Source: Desulforamulus ruminis DSM 2154 (GTDB lineage: Bacteria > Bacillota > Desulfotomaculia > Desulfotomaculales > Desulfotomaculaceae). Taken from it: a DNA stretch of 64,000 bases. A program made the position numbers and the translations under genes. The stretch spans positions 2,368,120-2,432,119 of the forward strand of contig NC_015589.1 in assembly GCF_000215085.1 (NCBI RefSeq), written 5' to 3'. Positions 33,837 to 44,995 of the stretch are shown in pieces (positions within the stretch are counted from its first letter, which is position 1; every line of letters begins with the position of its first letter). The notes under the pieces are model-generated. The model searched no databases, had not been told where the DNA came from, and was given only the letters and a program-made list of their open reading frames with translations.

Positions 33837-35222
33837 TTAGTTTTTTAAGCTTTGAATGGGCGCGGGAATGCGTCCTCCCCGGGCAACAAATTCCGCCGCC
33901 GCGGCCCCTTTTACCGGAATAATGGGGGCGTGACCTAATAAACCGCCAAACTCCACACTGTCCCCCACTTCTTTGCCCGGTGCCGGAATAATTCTTACCG
34001 CGGTGGTTTTAAAGTTTACCATGCCGATGGCCATTTCGTCCGCGATAATGGCGGCAATGGTTTCCGCGGAAGTAGAGCCGGGAATGGCAATCATATCCAA
34101 GCCCACGGAACAGACGCAAGTCATGGCTTCTAATTTTTCCAGGGTTAGTATGCCCCGTTCAGCGGCCCGGATCATTCCGGCATCTTCACTTAAGGGAATA
34201 AAGGCCCCGGAAAGACCGCCAACATAAGAGGAAGCCATAGCTCCGCCCTTCTTCACAGCATCGTTCAGCAAGGCCAGGGCCGCCGTGGTGCCGTGGGTGC
34301 CGCAACATTCCAGACCCATGGCTTCCAGCACCTCGGCCACACTGTCGCCCACCGCCGGAGTGGGTGCCAGGGAAAGATCCACGATTCCAAAGGGAACCCC
34401 CAGTTTTCCGGCTGCCGCCCGTCCCACCAGTTCACCCATGCGGGTAATCTTAAAGGCGGTCTTTTTTACGGTTTCCGCCAGGGTTCCAAAATCACTGCCC
34501 TTTACCTTCTGTACCGCATTTTTTACCACGCCGGGTCCGCTAACCCCAACATTAATCACACACTCCGGTTCGCCAATGCCGTGGAAGGCCCCTGCCATAA
34601 AGGGATTATCCTCCGGAACATTACAAAAGACAACCAGTTTGGCGCAGGCCAGACCGTCCTGATCGGCGGTTCGTTCGGCGCATTCCTTAACAATTTTTCC
34701 CATACGGTAGACTGCATCCATGTTGATGCCATCCTTGGTGCTGCCTACGTTTACTGAGGAACAGACCCTTTCGGTGGTGGATAAGGCCTCGGGGATGGAA
34801 TCTATCAAAATGCGATCGCCTTTGGTAAATCCCTTATGTACCAGAGCCGTAAAGCCGCCGATAAAATTGACTCCCACCTCTTTCGCCGCCCGGTCCATGG
34901 CCATGGCAAAAGCCGTATAGTTCTCGGCATTACTGCTTTCAGCCACCAGGGACATGGGAGTAACCGAAATACGCTTATTAATAATGGGAATGCCGTATTC
35001 CCGTTCAATTTCCTCCCCGCTTTTTACCAGATTTCCGGCTAGGGAGGTAATTTTATCATAAATCTTTTGGCAGGATTTTTTATAGTCCGCATCCGCACAA
35101 TCCCGTAAGCTGATACCCATGGTAATGGTACGAATGTCCAGGTTTTCCTCCTGCACCATGCGGATCGTTTCCAAAACTTCACTTAAACTGTACACCCTTA
35201 AACCTCCCGATTGCTTATTCAA
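33837..35222 (-). CDS. UPF0210/DUF711 family protein
   Basis: A 461-residue protein of the UPF0210 (DUF711, 'PFL family') group. Recognisable stretches are [67 protein letters not shown] and the Gly-rich C-terminus. Members are structurally related to glycyl-radical enzyme folds, but no function is established. As in most Firmicutes it directly follows an ACT-domain gene, here with two bases between, which suggests that the pair acts as an amino acid-sensing unit. Confidence 0.9.
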   Translation of the reverse strand: MNKQSGGLRVYSLSEVLETIRMVQEENLDIRTITMGISLRDCADADYKKSCQKIYDKITSLAGNLVKSGEEIEREYGIPIINKRISVTPMSLVAESSNAENYTAFAMAMDRAAKEVGVNFIGGFTALVHKGFTKGDRILIDSIPEALSTTERVCSSVNVGSTKDGINMDAVYRMGKIVKECAERTADQDGLACAKLVVFCNVPEDNPFMAGAFHGIGEPECVINVGVSGPGVVKNAVQKVKGSDFGTLAETVKKTAFKITRMGELVGRAAAGKLGVPFGIVDLSLAPTPAVGDSVAEVLEAMGLECCGTHGTTAALALLNDAVKKGGAMASSYVGGLSGAFIPLSEDAGMIRAAERGILTLEKLEAMTCVCSVGLDMIAIPGSTSAETIAAIIADEMAIGMVNFKTTAVRIIPAPGKEVGDSVEFGGLLGHAPIIPVKGAAAAEFVARGGRIPAPIQSLKN

Positions 35223-35224
35223 AC

Positions 35225-35530
35225 TTAAATACGGTGCATATAGCGGAAAACATCCTCGTGCTGGGCATCAATCTTAACGCCCAGTTCTTGACCCAGTTGG
35301 TTCAGTTTTTCCTTTAGCTTGCTCAGTTCGCTGGTACTTTTTTCAATATCCGCCACCAGCACCATGGAAAAAAAACCCTGCAAAATGGTCTGACTAATGT
35401 CAAGAATGTTTACCTTGTTTTCTGCCAGAACGCCGGAAACACCGGCAATGATGCCAACCCGGTCCTGACCGATCACGGTAATGATAACACGGTTGCCCGG
35501 CTTTTCCTTTACAATTTGATCCAACATCAC
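35225..35530 (-). CDS. ACT domain protein, UPF0237 type
   Basis: A 101-residue protein made of a single ACT domain: [20 protein letters not shown], then [20 protein letters not shown], the fold that binds amino acids in regulatory proteins. It is about ten residues longer at the N-terminus than most UPF0237 members; ATG 35527 could be the real start. Its constant partner, the DUF711 gene, follows two bases downstream, so the two are co-transcribed and probably form a complex. Confidence 0.9.
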   Translation of the reverse strand: MMLDQIVKEKPGNRVIITVIGQDRVGIIAGVSGVLAENKVNILDISQTILQGFFSMVLVADIEKSTSELSKLKEKLNQLGQELGVKIDAQHEDVFRYMHRI

Positions 35531-35610
35531 ACTTTTACCTCCTTAAAAAATGAAAGAAACAGGGCAGGCGCCAACCCACAGACAGACAGCCGCCACATGT
35601 TTGCAACAGT

Positions 35611-35644
35611 GGAATAAAGCAGCGCGAGGAATTCCCCGCGCTGC
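35611..35644 (-). terminator. Hairpin after secF
   Basis: GCAGCGCG (35619-35626) and CGCGCTGC (35637-35644) form a strong GC stem that also contains GGAATTCC at its tip. On the minus strand it is followed by TTTATTCC. It begins 15 bases past the secF stop. Confidence 0.7.
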
Positions 35645-35658
35645 TATTGTATCCTGTA

Positions 35659-36534
35659 TTATGCTTGAGCCTTGGCAGCCTTTTTGCGGTTTTGCAACTG
35701 CCTTAAATCATACCACAGGGGGCCTGCGGTGAAGATTGAGGAATAAGCCCCGCAAACAATACCAATTAGCAGCAACGCTACAAAGCTGTGAATGGTGCTG
35801 CCTCCGAGAAGGAATAACGACAACAGCACAAACACAACGGTCAATACGGTGTTAATGGAACGGGCCATGGTCTGCCACAAAGATTTATTGATCAAGGTGG
35901 TCAGTTCTTCCTTCCGATTAATGCGCAGGTTCTCACGGATCCGGTCAAAGATAATGATGGAGTCGTGAATGGAATAACCAATCACTGTTAACACCGCCGC
36001 CACAAAGGAACTGTCAATTTCAATCTGGAATACCGAGGCCAGACCGACCATAATCAGGGCATCGTGCAGCAGTCCAATAAAAGCTGACACACCCTGCCAA
36101 AATTCAAAACGCCAGGAAATATAGATCAAAATCAAAACGGAAGCAACCGCCAAAGCCAGCAGCGCTTTTTGGGTCAGTTCCTTCCCCACCACCGGTCCCA
36201 CCAATTCATTGCGCAGGATGGTGGCTCCGCCCAGCTTTTCACCAATATTGCTAAAAGCCTTGTCGCTTTCTTCCTGGGACAGTACCCGGGTGCGAATAAA
36301 GAAGTCATTTTCCCCGCCGCTTTGAATCTGGCTGTCTTCCAGCTTATATTCCGCAAGGATGTTGCGAACATCTTCGGTGGTAGTGGGATTCTTAAACTTT
36401 AGTTCCACGATGTTGCCACCGGTAAAATCAATGCCTAAATTCAGTCCCTGAGTAGACAAGGAAACCACACTAATAACCACAAGTATCAGGGAGATGGCAT
36501 ACCAAATCTTACGTAGTTTAATAATATGAAACAT
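35659..36534 (-). CDS. secF: Protein translocase subunit SecF
   Basis: A 291-residue membrane subunit that helps the Sec channel by using proton flow. It has an N-terminal helix, the signature LGIDFTGGNIVELKF near residue 32, a periplasm-side domain and then five helices with GYSIHDSIIIFDRIRENLR, the family's helix-4/5 motif. It is encoded 13 bases after secD, and a strong hairpin ends the transcript. Confidence 0.97.
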   Translation of the reverse strand: MFHIIKLRKIWYAISLILVVISVVSLSTQGLNLGIDFTGGNIVELKFKNPTTTEDVRNILAEYKLEDSQIQSGGENDFFIRTRVLSQEESDKAFSNIGEKLGGATILRNELVGPVVGKELTQKALLALAVASVLILIYISWRFEFWQGVSAFIGLLHDALIMVGLASVFQIEIDSSFVAAVLTVIGYSIHDSIIIFDRIRENLRINRKEELTTLINKSLWQTMARSINTVLTVVFVLLSLFLLGGSTIHSFVALLLIGIVCGAYSSIFTAGPLWYDLRQLQNRKKAAKAQA

Positions 36535-36547
36535 TGTTTAACCTCCC

Positions 36548-37786
36548 TTACGCCCCGTAGAATTTCCGACCCTTAAGTCCGGTGTCGGCTGTGGTGTGCA
36601 GCATCCACCGGGTAAAGGAAATCGCGGTGATTAAGCTAACCAGAACACCGATGGCCAGGGAAACGGCAAAACTTTTGACCAGACCGGTGCCAAAATAAAA
36701 CAATACGGCCGTGGAAATCAACGTGGTGCAGTTGGAGTCAATGACGGCGGTGATGCCTCGTTTAAAACCGTCATCAATGGCGGATCTCAAGGGTTTACCG
36801 CTGCGCAGTTCTTCCTTTAAACGCTCAAAGATAATAATATTGGTGTCCACCGCCATACCCATGGAGAGTACAAAGGCGGCAATTCCCGGCAAAGTTAACA
36901 CTACATGCATGGCCGCAAAGATGGCCAGCACCGCTAAAGCGTAAACGATCAGAGCAAAGTTTGCCACTAAACCGGGCAGGCGGTAGTAAGCCAGCATGAA
37001 AAATAAAATAGCAGCCAAACCGATAATACCGGCCTTCACCGATTTATTCAAAGAATCCGCTCCCAGGGTGGGACCCACGGTCCGCTTCTCAATCACTTCG
37101 GTCTTCAGGGGCAGGGAGCCGGATTTTAACAGAACTGCAATGGTATGGGCTTCATTTAAATCGGCATACCCGGTAATGCGGGCCTGACCTCCGGTGATAG
37201 GTTCCTCCACGGTGGGGTTTTGCAGGACTTGTCCATCCAACAGGATGGCAATCTTTTTACCCACATTGGCGGCGGTGGCATCGGCAAATTTCTTGGTGCC
37301 TGCCTGGTTAAACTCCAGGGATACCTGTATCTGGCCGCTGGTGGGGTCCTTTCCTTCGGTAGCGTTCTTTAGATCCGCACCGGTTAAAATGGTATTGCCG
37401 TTTTCATCTTTAAATTCAAGAAAGGCTGTTTTCACAATATCCCGGACCGCCTGATCCGGGTCCTGGATGCCTGCTAATTCAACGATGATACGATCCTTGC
37501 CTTCCTGTTGAATAATCGGCTCGGATACGCCGAAAGCATTTACACGGCGTTCAATGGCTTCAATCAATTGGTTCATCCCATCCTGGGTGACCTTCGCCTC
37601 ATCCGTATCATGGGCCTGCACGGTTACGTGCACACCGCCCTGTAAGTCAAGCCCCAGCGGGATTGAATTAACCACTGGCAACCATTTCACATTCGGAAAG
37701 ATGGGCTGTACGCTAAATACCGCGATGACAGCAACGGCAACGATAACTGCGAACAGTCTAAGAACACTGCCCCATTTCATCTCCAT
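36548..37786 (-). CDS. secD: Protein translocase subunit SecD
   Basis: A 412-residue SecD, short compared with the 600-residue enterobacterial form but normal for Firmicutes. PLGLDLQGGVHVTV appears near residue 42, GKDRIIVELAGIQDPDQA follows in the extracytoplasmic domain, and GMAVDTNIIIFERLKEELRSG marks the transport domain. Forms a complex with SecF and YajC; yajC lies about 1 kb upstream on the same strand, separated by an HD-domain gene and a terminator. Confidence 0.97.
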   Translation of the reverse strand: MEMKWGSVLRLFAVIVAVAVIAVFSVQPIFPNVKWLPVVNSIPLGLDLQGGVHVTVQAHDTDEAKVTQDGMNQLIEAIERRVNAFGVSEPIIQQEGKDRIIVELAGIQDPDQAVRDIVKTAFLEFKDENGNTILTGADLKNATEGKDPTSGQIQVSLEFNQAGTKKFADATAANVGKKIAILLDGQVLQNPTVEEPITGGQARITGYADLNEAHTIAVLLKSGSLPLKTEVIEKRTVGPTLGADSLNKSVKAGIIGLAAILFFMLAYYRLPGLVANFALIVYALAVLAIFAAMHVVLTLPGIAAFVLSMGMAVDTNIIIFERLKEELRSGKPLRSAIDDGFKRGITAVIDSNCTTLISTAVLFYFGTGLVKSFAVSLAIGVLVSLITAISFTRWMLHTTADTGLKGRKFYGA

Positions 37787-37869
37787 ATTTCCCCCTTTTT
37801 ATACTGCAGGTAAACAAAATTAATTATATACCTGCAAAATTCCCCTGTCAATGAAGCGATTTCTTCACT

Positions 37870-38523
37870 TTACAGCAGTTTTGCGCCATTGATAACCAGC
37901 TCAAAATTGCAGCCGAGATAATTGGCTGCCCTGCGGCACAGCATCATTCTGGCCAGGAAGATTTCAAAATACTCCATGACCGGACAAATCTCAATATCAA
38001 TGTTTAATTCCATGGTGATGGTCTTTTGATCCTCATTGACAAACACAAAAGCATGAGAAGCCGCATAGTTTACCCGGTCATGAATGTCAAAAGTGGCAAA
38101 ATCCTGGTTCCGCACCCTGGAGCGGTGCACATCGGATTTATCGGCCACAATCAAAGCGGCAGCCACGGGATTGACCGGATAACCGTATTGCTCCTCATGA
38201 TTGGCAATGGCGGAAACCACCGTGCAAACTTCTTCCGGGGGCATACCCATATTTAATAAGAGGGGAAAGGCAATATTGGCTCCTGAAATGCCATGATCGT
38301 TCCGGCTGACCACATTGCCGATATCGTGAAGATAGCCTGCGATGGCTGCCAATTCACACTCTCTTTGAGGACGCCCCAGCTTCTCTAAAATATTCCGGGC
38401 GATACTGGAAACCAAATTGATATGGCGGTAGCTGTGTTCTGTAAAACCCATTACACCTAGATACTCGTTGCCCTTGCGGATACAGGCATCCACCACGGGG
38501 TTGGCTTTAACATCTTCAAGCAT
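37870..38523 (-). CDS. HD-domain phosphohydrolase-like protein
   Basis: A 217-residue protein with an HD domain: HSYRHINLVSSIARNILEKL (His near 29), then AIAGYLHDIGNVVSRNDHG, where His-Asp (HD) is the metal-binding pair, and ANHEEQYGYPVNPVAAALIV with a further His. The N-terminal start ATG 38523 was preferred to an upstream TTG lacking a ribosome site. The substrate is unknown; HD enzymes act on nucleotides or cyclic dinucleotides. It is always likely to be found between yajC and secD in this group, but its link to secretion is inferred only from position. Confidence 0.85.
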   Translation of the reverse strand: MLEDVKANPVVDACIRKGNEYLGVMGFTEHSYRHINLVSSIARNILEKLGRPQRECELAAIAGYLHDIGNVVSRNDHGISGANIAFPLLLNMGMPPEEVCTVVSAIANHEEQYGYPVNPVAAALIVADKSDVHRSRVRNQDFATFDIHDRVNYAASHAFVFVNEDQKTITMELNIDIEICPVMEYFEIFLARMMLCRRAANYLGCNFELVINGAKLL

Positions 38524-38575
38524 GATACCCAAATGCTTCACTCCCAAAGTAAGGATACAGTCTCAAGGCCTATGA

Positions 38576-38602
38576 TAAAAAGAGTAGGACTAAGCCTACT
38601 CT
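38576..38602 (-). terminator. Terminator between yajC and the HD-domain gene
   Basis: AGAGTAGG and CCTACTCT form a perfect 8-base stem at 38581-38602. On the minus strand it is followed by TTTTTATC. It should end the queuosine-yajC transcript. Confidence 0.8.
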
Positions 38603-38742
38603 GTTTCTCTTCCTTATCAATCCACCGGTTTATTGGGTTCGACTGTCAGACTTTGCAGTCTTCATCAAAAAAGACGAAAAAAAGATCATTTTGTTTCTGC
38701 TGATTTATATAAGGTCTCAGTCGAAAAAACTCTTTTTAACGT

Positions 38743-39033
38743 TTATTCTTCCGGGGACTTTTCGGTGACCTGGGAGATGGCCGTCTTGAGCAGTTCAATA
38801 TGCACTTTATCGGCAACCCTCACCATCACCGTATTATCCTTAATCTTAATCACAGAACCCACCATACCGCCCACGGTAATGATCTGGTCGCCCACCTTAA
38901 GAGCCTTAATCATGCTGGTGTGCTGCTTTTGACGCTTTTGCTGGGGCCGGATCATTAAAAAATAAAGAACGGCAAATAAAGCGACAATATAAATAATGGA
39001 ACCTGCAGTTTGTGAATTAAAAAAATTCAACAC
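38743..39033 (-). CDS. yajC: Preprotein translocase accessory subunit YajC
   Basis: A 96-residue single-span membrane protein. The N-terminal helix (about 12-30) contains IIYIVALFAVLYFLMIRPQQ, followed by the signature RPQQKRQKQHTSMIKALKVG and then GDQIITVGGMVGSVIKI. It is part of the SecDF-YajC complex. It lies 69 bases after tgt on the same strand, the order also seen in E. coli (queA-tgt-yajC-secDF). Confidence 0.95.
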   Translation of the reverse strand: MLNFFNSQTAGSIIYIVALFAVLYFLMIRPQQKRQKQHTSMIKALKVGDQIITVGGMVGSVIKIKDNTVMVRVADKVHIELLKTAISQVTEKSPEE

Positions 39034-39102
39034 GATACCTCCTTTTTTGGAATAGTTTAAAATTCTCCCTGCTGGCTTAAATTCCCTGCTTTGCAGGAAA
39101 AA

Positions 39103-40224
<1,122 letters not shown>

Positions 40225-41250
40225 CTAAATGATTAACATGGCATCGCCAAAACTAAAAAAGCGATACTTTTCTTCCACCGCCCGGTGATAAGCCTCCAGG
40301 ACTTTTTCCCGCCCCGCCAGGGCGCTAACCAGCATCAGCAGGGTGGATTTAGGCAGGTGAAAGTTGGTGATCAGTCCGTCGATCACTTTAAAAGAATACC
40401 CGGGATAAATAAAGATTTCCGTCATGCCCGAACCGGCTAGAACCTGTCCCTGTTCATTGGAAGAAGTCTCCAAACAGCGAACGCTGGTGGTGCCCACCGC
40501 AATCACCCTGCCGCCGGAGGCCTTGGCCCGGTTAATTTCTTCGGCGGACCGGTCGGTAATCTCGTAATATTCCTGGTGCATGGTATGCCGGGTCACATCC
40601 TCCACCTGAACCGGACGAAAGGTGCCTAGGCCCACATGAAGCAGGACATAGGCAATCTTTACACCCAAAGACTTTACTTCCGCCAAAAGCTCCGGGGTAA
40701 AATGAAGCCCGGCGGTGGGCGCTGCTGCCGACCCCTCCTGCCGGGCGTAAACCGTCTGGTAACGCTGCTGATCCACCAGTGGTTTTTTAATGTAAGGCGG
40801 TAACGGCATCGCTCCGATCCGTTCCAGCACTTGCAGAAAGGGTTCCCGGCAGCTAAATTCGATCACACGCCCGCCGGCATCGGTGTAATCCAATATTTTT
40901 CCCTGCATTTGTCCTGCACCGAAGTCCAATCGTTCCCCCACCCGGGCTTTTTTCCCGGGTTTAACCAGCACTTCCCAGCAGTTCTCCGCTACTTGCCTCA
41001 GTAAAAGCACTTCAATTTTGGCCCCGGTGGAAATCTTGATACCGTAAATGCGGGCCGGGATGACTTTGGTATCGTTCATTACCAGCACATCCCCCGACCG
41101 CAGATATTTCAGAAGATCTGTAAATTGTTGATGCTCAATGTTCTTATCTTTTTTATGTACAACCATTAACCGGGACTGGTCCCGTTTGGCAGCGGGCTCC
41201 TGAGCAATCAGCTCGTCCGGTAGTTCATAATCAAAGTCCGTTAACTGCAA
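40225..41250 (-). CDS. queA: S-adenosylmethionine:tRNA ribosyltransferase-isomerase
   Basis: QueA transfers and rearranges the ribose of S-adenosylmethionine onto preQ1 in tRNA, giving epoxyqueuosine. The 341-residue chain has the N-terminal [45 protein letters not shown] near residue 178 and [19 protein letters not shown] at the C-terminus. It is encoded just before tgt. QueH, its downstream enzyme, is encoded 0.3 kb upstream in the same direction. Confidence 0.97.
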   Translation of the reverse strand: MQLTDFDYELPDELIAQEPAAKRDQSRLMVVHKKDKNIEHQQFTDLLKYLRSGDVLVMNDTKVIPARIYGIKISTGAKIEVLLLRQVAENCWEVLVKPGKKARVGERLDFGAGQMQGKILDYTDAGGRVIEFSCREPFLQVLERIGAMPLPPYIKKPLVDQQRYQTVYARQEGSAAAPTAGLHFTPELLAEVKSLGVKIAYVLLHVGLGTFRPVQVEDVTRHTMHQEYYEITDRSAEEINRAKASGGRVIAVGTTSVRCLETSSNEQGQVLAGSGMTEIFIYPGYSFKVIDGLITNFHLPKSTLLMLVSALAGREKVLEAYHRAVEEKYRFFSFGDAMLII

Positions 41251-41352
41251 ACTTCTGTCTCCTTCTAACTTATATCTGTAAAATAGTATTCCATTATTTG
41301 CCGTTGGCTATAAGGCTCCGGTCATCAGCCGGCTTTACTCCGCCCACTAACC

Positions 41353-41583
41353 CTAGCGCCGCAAGAAAAGGTTTAAAATCACGGTCAGAAGCAGGCTCAG
41401 CAGAATGGATGTAACCAGGGGAAAATAAAAGGTGAAGTTTCCCTTTTGCACAAAGATATCTCCAGGCAGCCTGCCAAGGCCGGGTATTTTTCCCGCCAGC
41501 AGCAGGATGCCCCCCAGGATGACCAGCATAAGCCCAAAAAAAATCAGCATTTTTGCCAAAGGCGCTAAGGACGGGCCCATCAT
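41353..41583 (-). CDS. DUF2905 membrane protein
   Basis: A 76-residue protein with two membrane helices (about 12-30 and 52-72) joined by GKIPGLGRLPGDIFVQKGN, the hallmark of the DUF2905 family. Its function is unknown. The start overlaps the queH stop codon (ATGA), so the two are coupled; the family often neighbours ruv and que genes in Firmicutes. Confidence 0.88.
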   Translation of the reverse strand: MMGPSLAPLAKMLIFFGLMLVILGGILLLAGKIPGLGRLPGDIFVQKGNFTFYFPLVTSILLSLLLTVILNLFLRR

Positions 41584-42146
41584 TGATCCCCCTTGCTTCG
41601 GTCCGGATTCTTTTCAGGACGGTAATACCGTTCCTTTTCACTGTAAATACAGCCGCAGTAGGACTGCCGGTACATTCCCATCTCCTTAGACTGCAGAGTG
41701 GCTTCTTTAAAACCCGGGCGAAAATCCTGATAATAAAAGGGGATGCCGTACTGCTCACCCAGATTTTCACCCATTTCTCGAATTAAATCATGTTTTTGAA
41801 AGGGACTGACCAGAAGGGTGGTGGAAAAGGCGTCAAAGTTGCCTTTTTTAGCGATCTGGGCGGTCTTTTCCAGCCGCATATGATAACATACCTGACAGCG
41901 CCGGGCTTCCCGGTGAACCACTTCCCGCAAATACTCTTCCAGCAGGTATTGATGTTCAAAAATAACTTTCCAGTTCTGTTGTCCGGCATAGTCCGCCAAC
42001 TGATCCTTGCGCTTTTTAAATTCCATATAGGGATGAATATTGGGATTATAAAAAAGTCCGTATACGTCAAAGTTCTTTTCCCGCAGGGTTTGCAGCGGGT
42101 GTATGGAGCAGGGGGCGCAGCAGGCGTGCAAAAGCAATTTTTTCAT
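41580..42146 (-). CDS. queH: Epoxyqueuosine reductase QueH
   Basis: QueH reduces epoxyqueuosine to queuosine in tRNA, in place of the cobalamin enzyme QueG. The 188-residue chain carries HACCAPCSIHPLQ (Cys9, 10, 13), YNPNIHPYMEFKKR, RRCQVCYHMRLEKTA (Cys84, 87) and YCGCIYSE (Cys164, 166): the Cys set that holds a [4Fe-4S] cluster plus an extra iron in this family. Queuosine synthesis genes for preQ1 are not in this window, so preQ1 must be made elsewhere or salvaged. Confidence 0.93.
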   Translation of the reverse strand: MKKLLLHACCAPCSIHPLQTLREKNFDVYGLFYNPNIHPYMEFKKRKDQLADYAGQQNWKVIFEHQYLLEEYLREVVHREARRCQVCYHMRLEKTAQIAKKGNFDAFSTTLLVSPFQKHDLIREMGENLGEQYGIPFYYQDFRPGFKEATLQSKEMGMYRQSYCGCIYSEKERYYRPEKNPDRSKGDQ

Positions 42147-42217
42147 AAACCGATCCTTATCCTATTCTTCAACATTTCAGACCCCTAAAATGATCCAACC
42201 TTCTCATGAGAAAATTT

Positions 42218-42718
42218 TTACAGTGAAAGTCTTTCTTTAATGGCAAAGATCTCTTTATCATGCTTGACCACCATACTAACGGCGTAATTGGCATTTAAGG
42301 CTACATCCGAGAGTTTTTCTGATAAGTCCTTAAAATATTCATCCAGCCGGGCGGATTGAGTAAACAGTTCTTCTCTAAAAATTTCCTGGTTTCTTATTAA
42401 TTCCCTAACATCGATTTTTAACTCCGATACGTCGCGTTTTAACGCCGATACATCCGATTTTAATTCCGCCACATCCAACTTTAACCCTGTCACATCGGTT
42501 TTTAATTCCGCCACATCGGTTTTTAACACCGATACATCCGACTTTAATTCCGTTACATCCAGCTTTAAACCTGCCACCTCAGTTTTTAAACCGGCTACCT
42601 CCGACTTAACCCCGTCCATATCCCCTTTTAAATCTTTGACTGCGGTGTTATTGGCTCCAACCATTTTCACTAAATCCAACAGTAAATTTTCCATCCGTTC
42701 CAGCCGTTCCTCACTCAT
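42218..42718 (-). CDS. Heptad-repeat coiled-coil protein
   Basis: A 166-residue soluble protein. Residues 27-108 are about eleven consecutive seven-residue repeats of the type D-V-x-x-L-K-x (for example VAGLKTE, VTELKSD, VSVLKTD), giving an almost ideal two- or three-stranded coiled coil. The flanks, ERLERMENLLLDLVKMV and a C-terminal EYFKDLSEKLSDVALNANYA segment, are helical too. No enzyme domain is seen. It lies alone between queH and ruvB. Such proteins are often spacers or filaments; I do not recognise a specific family. Confidence 0.75.
   Translation of the reverse strand: MSEERLERMENLLLDLVKMVGANNTAVKDLKGDMDGVKSEVAGLKTEVAGLKLDVTELKSDVSVLKTDVAELKTDVTGLKLDVAELKSDVSALKRDVSELKIDVRELIRNQEIFREELFTQSARLDEYFKDLSEKLSDVALNANYAVSMVVKHDKEIFAIKERLSL
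42395..42640 (-). repeat. Tandem 21-base coding repeat
   Basis: About eleven imperfect 21-base units, such as TTTTAACTCCGATACGTC on the plus strand, encode the heptads of the coiled-coil protein. Codon choice differs between units, so it is not a recent simple expansion, but the number of units is likely to vary between strains. Confidence 0.8.
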
Positions 42719-42775
42719 CCCCTTAAGCGCCCCCCTTTCCAGTGAATTTTTATTCCTTATTTTAACATACCGGCG

Positions 42776-43807
42776 CTAAAATAAACTCCCCTGAACCTTG
42801 CCGTTTTCGTCTTTTTTAACCGGCAGCCCCAGATGTTTATAGGCCTGGGGGGTCACCATTCTCCCCCGGGGAGTTCTGGTAATAAAGCCTAACTGCATTA
42901 AATAAGGTTCCAGAACATCCTCGACGGTATCCGCTTCCTCGCTGGTGGCGGCGGCAATGGTATCCAAACCCACCGGTCCCCCGTTAAACTTCTCAATCAT
43001 GGTTCTTAGCAAGTGTCTGTCCGTTTGGTCTAGTCCCAGGGGGTCCACTTCAAAAAACTCCAGGGCCTGGGCAGCAGCTTCCCAGGTTATATCTCCCTGA
43101 GCCTTTACCTGGGCGTAGTCACGAACCCGCTTTAACAGACGGTTGGCCACCCTGGGCGTACCCCGGGAACGGCGGGCAATTTCCTCTGCTCCTGCCTGGT
43201 CAATGGCTACGTTTAAGATCCGGGCCGCCCTTTGCACAATGACGGTGAGTTCCTCCACCGTATAAAACTCCAGGCGGCTGATAATACCAAAGCGGTCCCG
43301 GAGAGGTGAAGCCAGCATCCCTGCCCGGGTGGTGGCGCCAATCAGGGTAAATTTGGGCAGGTCCAGCCGGATGGAACGGGCGCCGGGCCCCTTGCCCAGT
43401 ACAATATCCAGGGCAAAATCTTCCATGGCCGGATATAAAATTTCTTCCACCGCCCGGCTGAGACGATGGATTTCATCAATAAAAAGAACATCTCCCTGGG
43501 CTAAATTGGTGAGTATGGCCGCCAGGTCCCCTTGCCTTTCAATGGCAGGGCCCGATGTGGTGCGGATGCTCACTCCCATCTCGTTGGCAATGATATTGCT
43601 GAGGGTGGTCTTTCCCAGTCCCGGAGGGCCGAACAACAGCACGTGGTCCAGGGCTTCTCCCCGTTGCCTGGCTGCTTCCACAAAAAGCGAAATGGTCTCT
43701 TTGGCTTTCTGCTGACCGATATATTCATTTAATTTTCTGGGACGTAATCCCGCTTCCAGTTCATTGTCTTCCATTTGCATCCCGGGGGATATGATTCTTT
43801 CCGTCAT
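42776..43807 (-). CDS. ruvB: Holliday junction helicase motor RuvB
   Basis: A 343-residue AAA+ ATPase that drives branch migration with RuvA. It shows [17 protein letters not shown], Walker [13 protein letters not shown] near residue 61, Walker [16 protein letters not shown], and sensor [17 protein letters not shown], followed by the winged-helix end [20 protein letters not shown]. It completes ruvC-ruvA-ruvB; spacing to ruvA is twelve bases. Confidence 0.98.
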   Translation of the reverse strand: MTERIISPGMQMEDNELEAGLRPRKLNEYIGQQKAKETISLFVEAARQRGEALDHVLLFGPPGLGKTTLSNIIANEMGVSIRTTSGPAIERQGDLAAILTNLAQGDVLFIDEIHRLSRAVEEILYPAMEDFALDIVLGKGPGARSIRLDLPKFTLIGATTRAGMLASPLRDRFGIISRLEFYTVEELTVIVQRAARILNVAIDQAGAEEIARRSRGTPRVANRLLKRVRDYAQVKAQGDITWEAAAQALEFFEVDPLGLDQTDRHLLRTMIEKFNGGPVGLDTIAAATSEEADTVEDVLEPYLMQLGFITRTPRGRMVTPQAYKHLGLPVKKDENGKVQGSLF

Positions 43808-43819
43808 GCTTACCTCCGG

Positions 43820-44428
43820 TTACTTGGCCGGGGCCAGTTCTTTAAGGGCGTATTTAATAATATGGGAAACATCCCCAGGGGCAGTTTTTTTACAGGCCTT
43901 ATCCACCGCCTGCCTGGCTTCCGCCTGACCGTAACCCAGGGATAAAAGGGCTGCCACCGCATCCTCTTCCGCTGCTGCCGTCTGCCCGGAGACCGGTCCA
44001 GCGGATTCCGAAAGATCGTTTCCTTCAAAAGGACCTTTCAGCTTATCCTTCAACTCCAGCAGAATGCGCTGGGCGGTCTTTTTGCCAACCCCCGGTACTT
44101 TAACTAACGGATTAACATCGCCGCCGGCCACAGCTAATCGTAAAGCCTCCGGTTGAAGAAAAGAAACCACGGCCAGAGCTACCTTGGGACCCACTCCGGC
44201 CACATCCAGGAGGGCTAAAAAACATTCCATCTGGTCCTCCCGGGAGAATCCATAAACTTGCAGGCCATCCTCCCGCACCACCATATGGGTATGAAATTTT
44301 ACCTCCTGACCGATTCCCGGCAAGGGGGTCATGGCTGGAATATGTAGGCGGTAACCGATCCCCTGCACTTCCACCACCACCCATCCCATGGCCACGGTCG
44401 CCAGTTTTCCGCGAATATATGCAAGCAT
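43820..44428 (-). CDS. ruvA: Holliday junction binding protein RuvA
   Basis: A 202-residue protein that binds the four-way junction and loads RuvB. The N-terminal OB fold (MLAYIRGKLATV, then FSREDQMECFLALLDVAGVG) is followed by two helix-hairpin-helix motifs (GVGPKVALAVVSFL and KVPGVGKKTAQRILLELKD), then a flexible linker and a small C-terminal domain that touches RuvB. The gene starts immediately after ruvC with no gap. Confidence 0.98.
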   Translation of the reverse strand: MLAYIRGKLATVAMGWVVVEVQGIGYRLHIPAMTPLPGIGQEVKFHTHMVVREDGLQVYGFSREDQMECFLALLDVAGVGPKVALAVVSFLQPEALRLAVAGGDVNPLVKVPGVGKKTAQRILLELKDKLKGPFEGNDLSESAGPVSGQTAAAEEDAVAALLSLGYGQAEARQAVDKACKKTAPGDVSHIIKYALKELAPAK

Positions 44429-44917
44429 TTACCTAAGACCTCCCGGGGCTGAACTCCAATGAGCGTGACAGATAGCCACTGCCAGGGCGTCGGCCACATC
44501 ATCCGGTTTGGGAACTTCCTTTAAAGAAAGAAGGGTTTTGACCATAAATTGCACCTGCTGTTTATCTGCTTTACCATATCCGGTAACCGCTTGCTTAACC
44601 TGCAGCGGCGTATACTCCGCCACAGGCAGGCCGTAATTGGCTCCGGCCAACAGGGCAATGCCCCGGGCATGTCCAACGGCAAGGGCGGTTTTCGCATTTT
44701 TATTAAAAAACAATTCTTCCACAGCCATATACCGGGGCTGATATTGCTCAATAATGCGGGTTATTTCCGTATACAATCTTTTTAAGCGCAAATCCAGCGT
44801 CAGTTGGGGACTTGTCCGCAGACATTCACAAGCAACCGGTGTATAACGGTTGCCCTTGTACTCCACCAAACCAACGCCGGTAATGGCCGTACCCGGGTCA
44901 ATACCCAGTATAATCAT
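44429..44917 (-). CDS. ruvC: Holliday junction endonuclease RuvC
   Basis: A 162-residue RNase H-like resolvase that cuts Holliday junctions. Acidic residues are in [12 protein letters not shown] (Asp7), VEELFFNKN (Glu about 67) and the C-terminal [18 protein letters not shown] 44917 is chosen because GGAGG lies five bases before it and family members begin MIILGIDPG; the upstream ATG codons (from 44935) contain that ribosome site. Confidence 0.97.
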   Translation of the reverse strand: MIILGIDPGTAITGVGLVEYKGNRYTPVACECLRTSPQLTLDLRLKRLYTEITRIIEQYQPRYMAVEELFFNKNAKTALAVGHARGIALLAGANYGLPVAEYTPLQVKQAVTGYGKADKQQVQFMVKTLLSLKEVPKPDDVADALAVAICHAHWSSAPGGLR

Positions 44918-44995
44918 CGTTACCTCCATCATCATACTGGGAATATTATACTACAAACCTCTGTTCTGTTGTTTGTGCTTTTAAAAATAATTCAA

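Noticed and set aside
42395-42640. Regular 21-base repeats that might be a CRISPR or satellite
   Set aside because: The repeats have no spacers and translate in one frame into coiled-coil heptads of a plausible gene.
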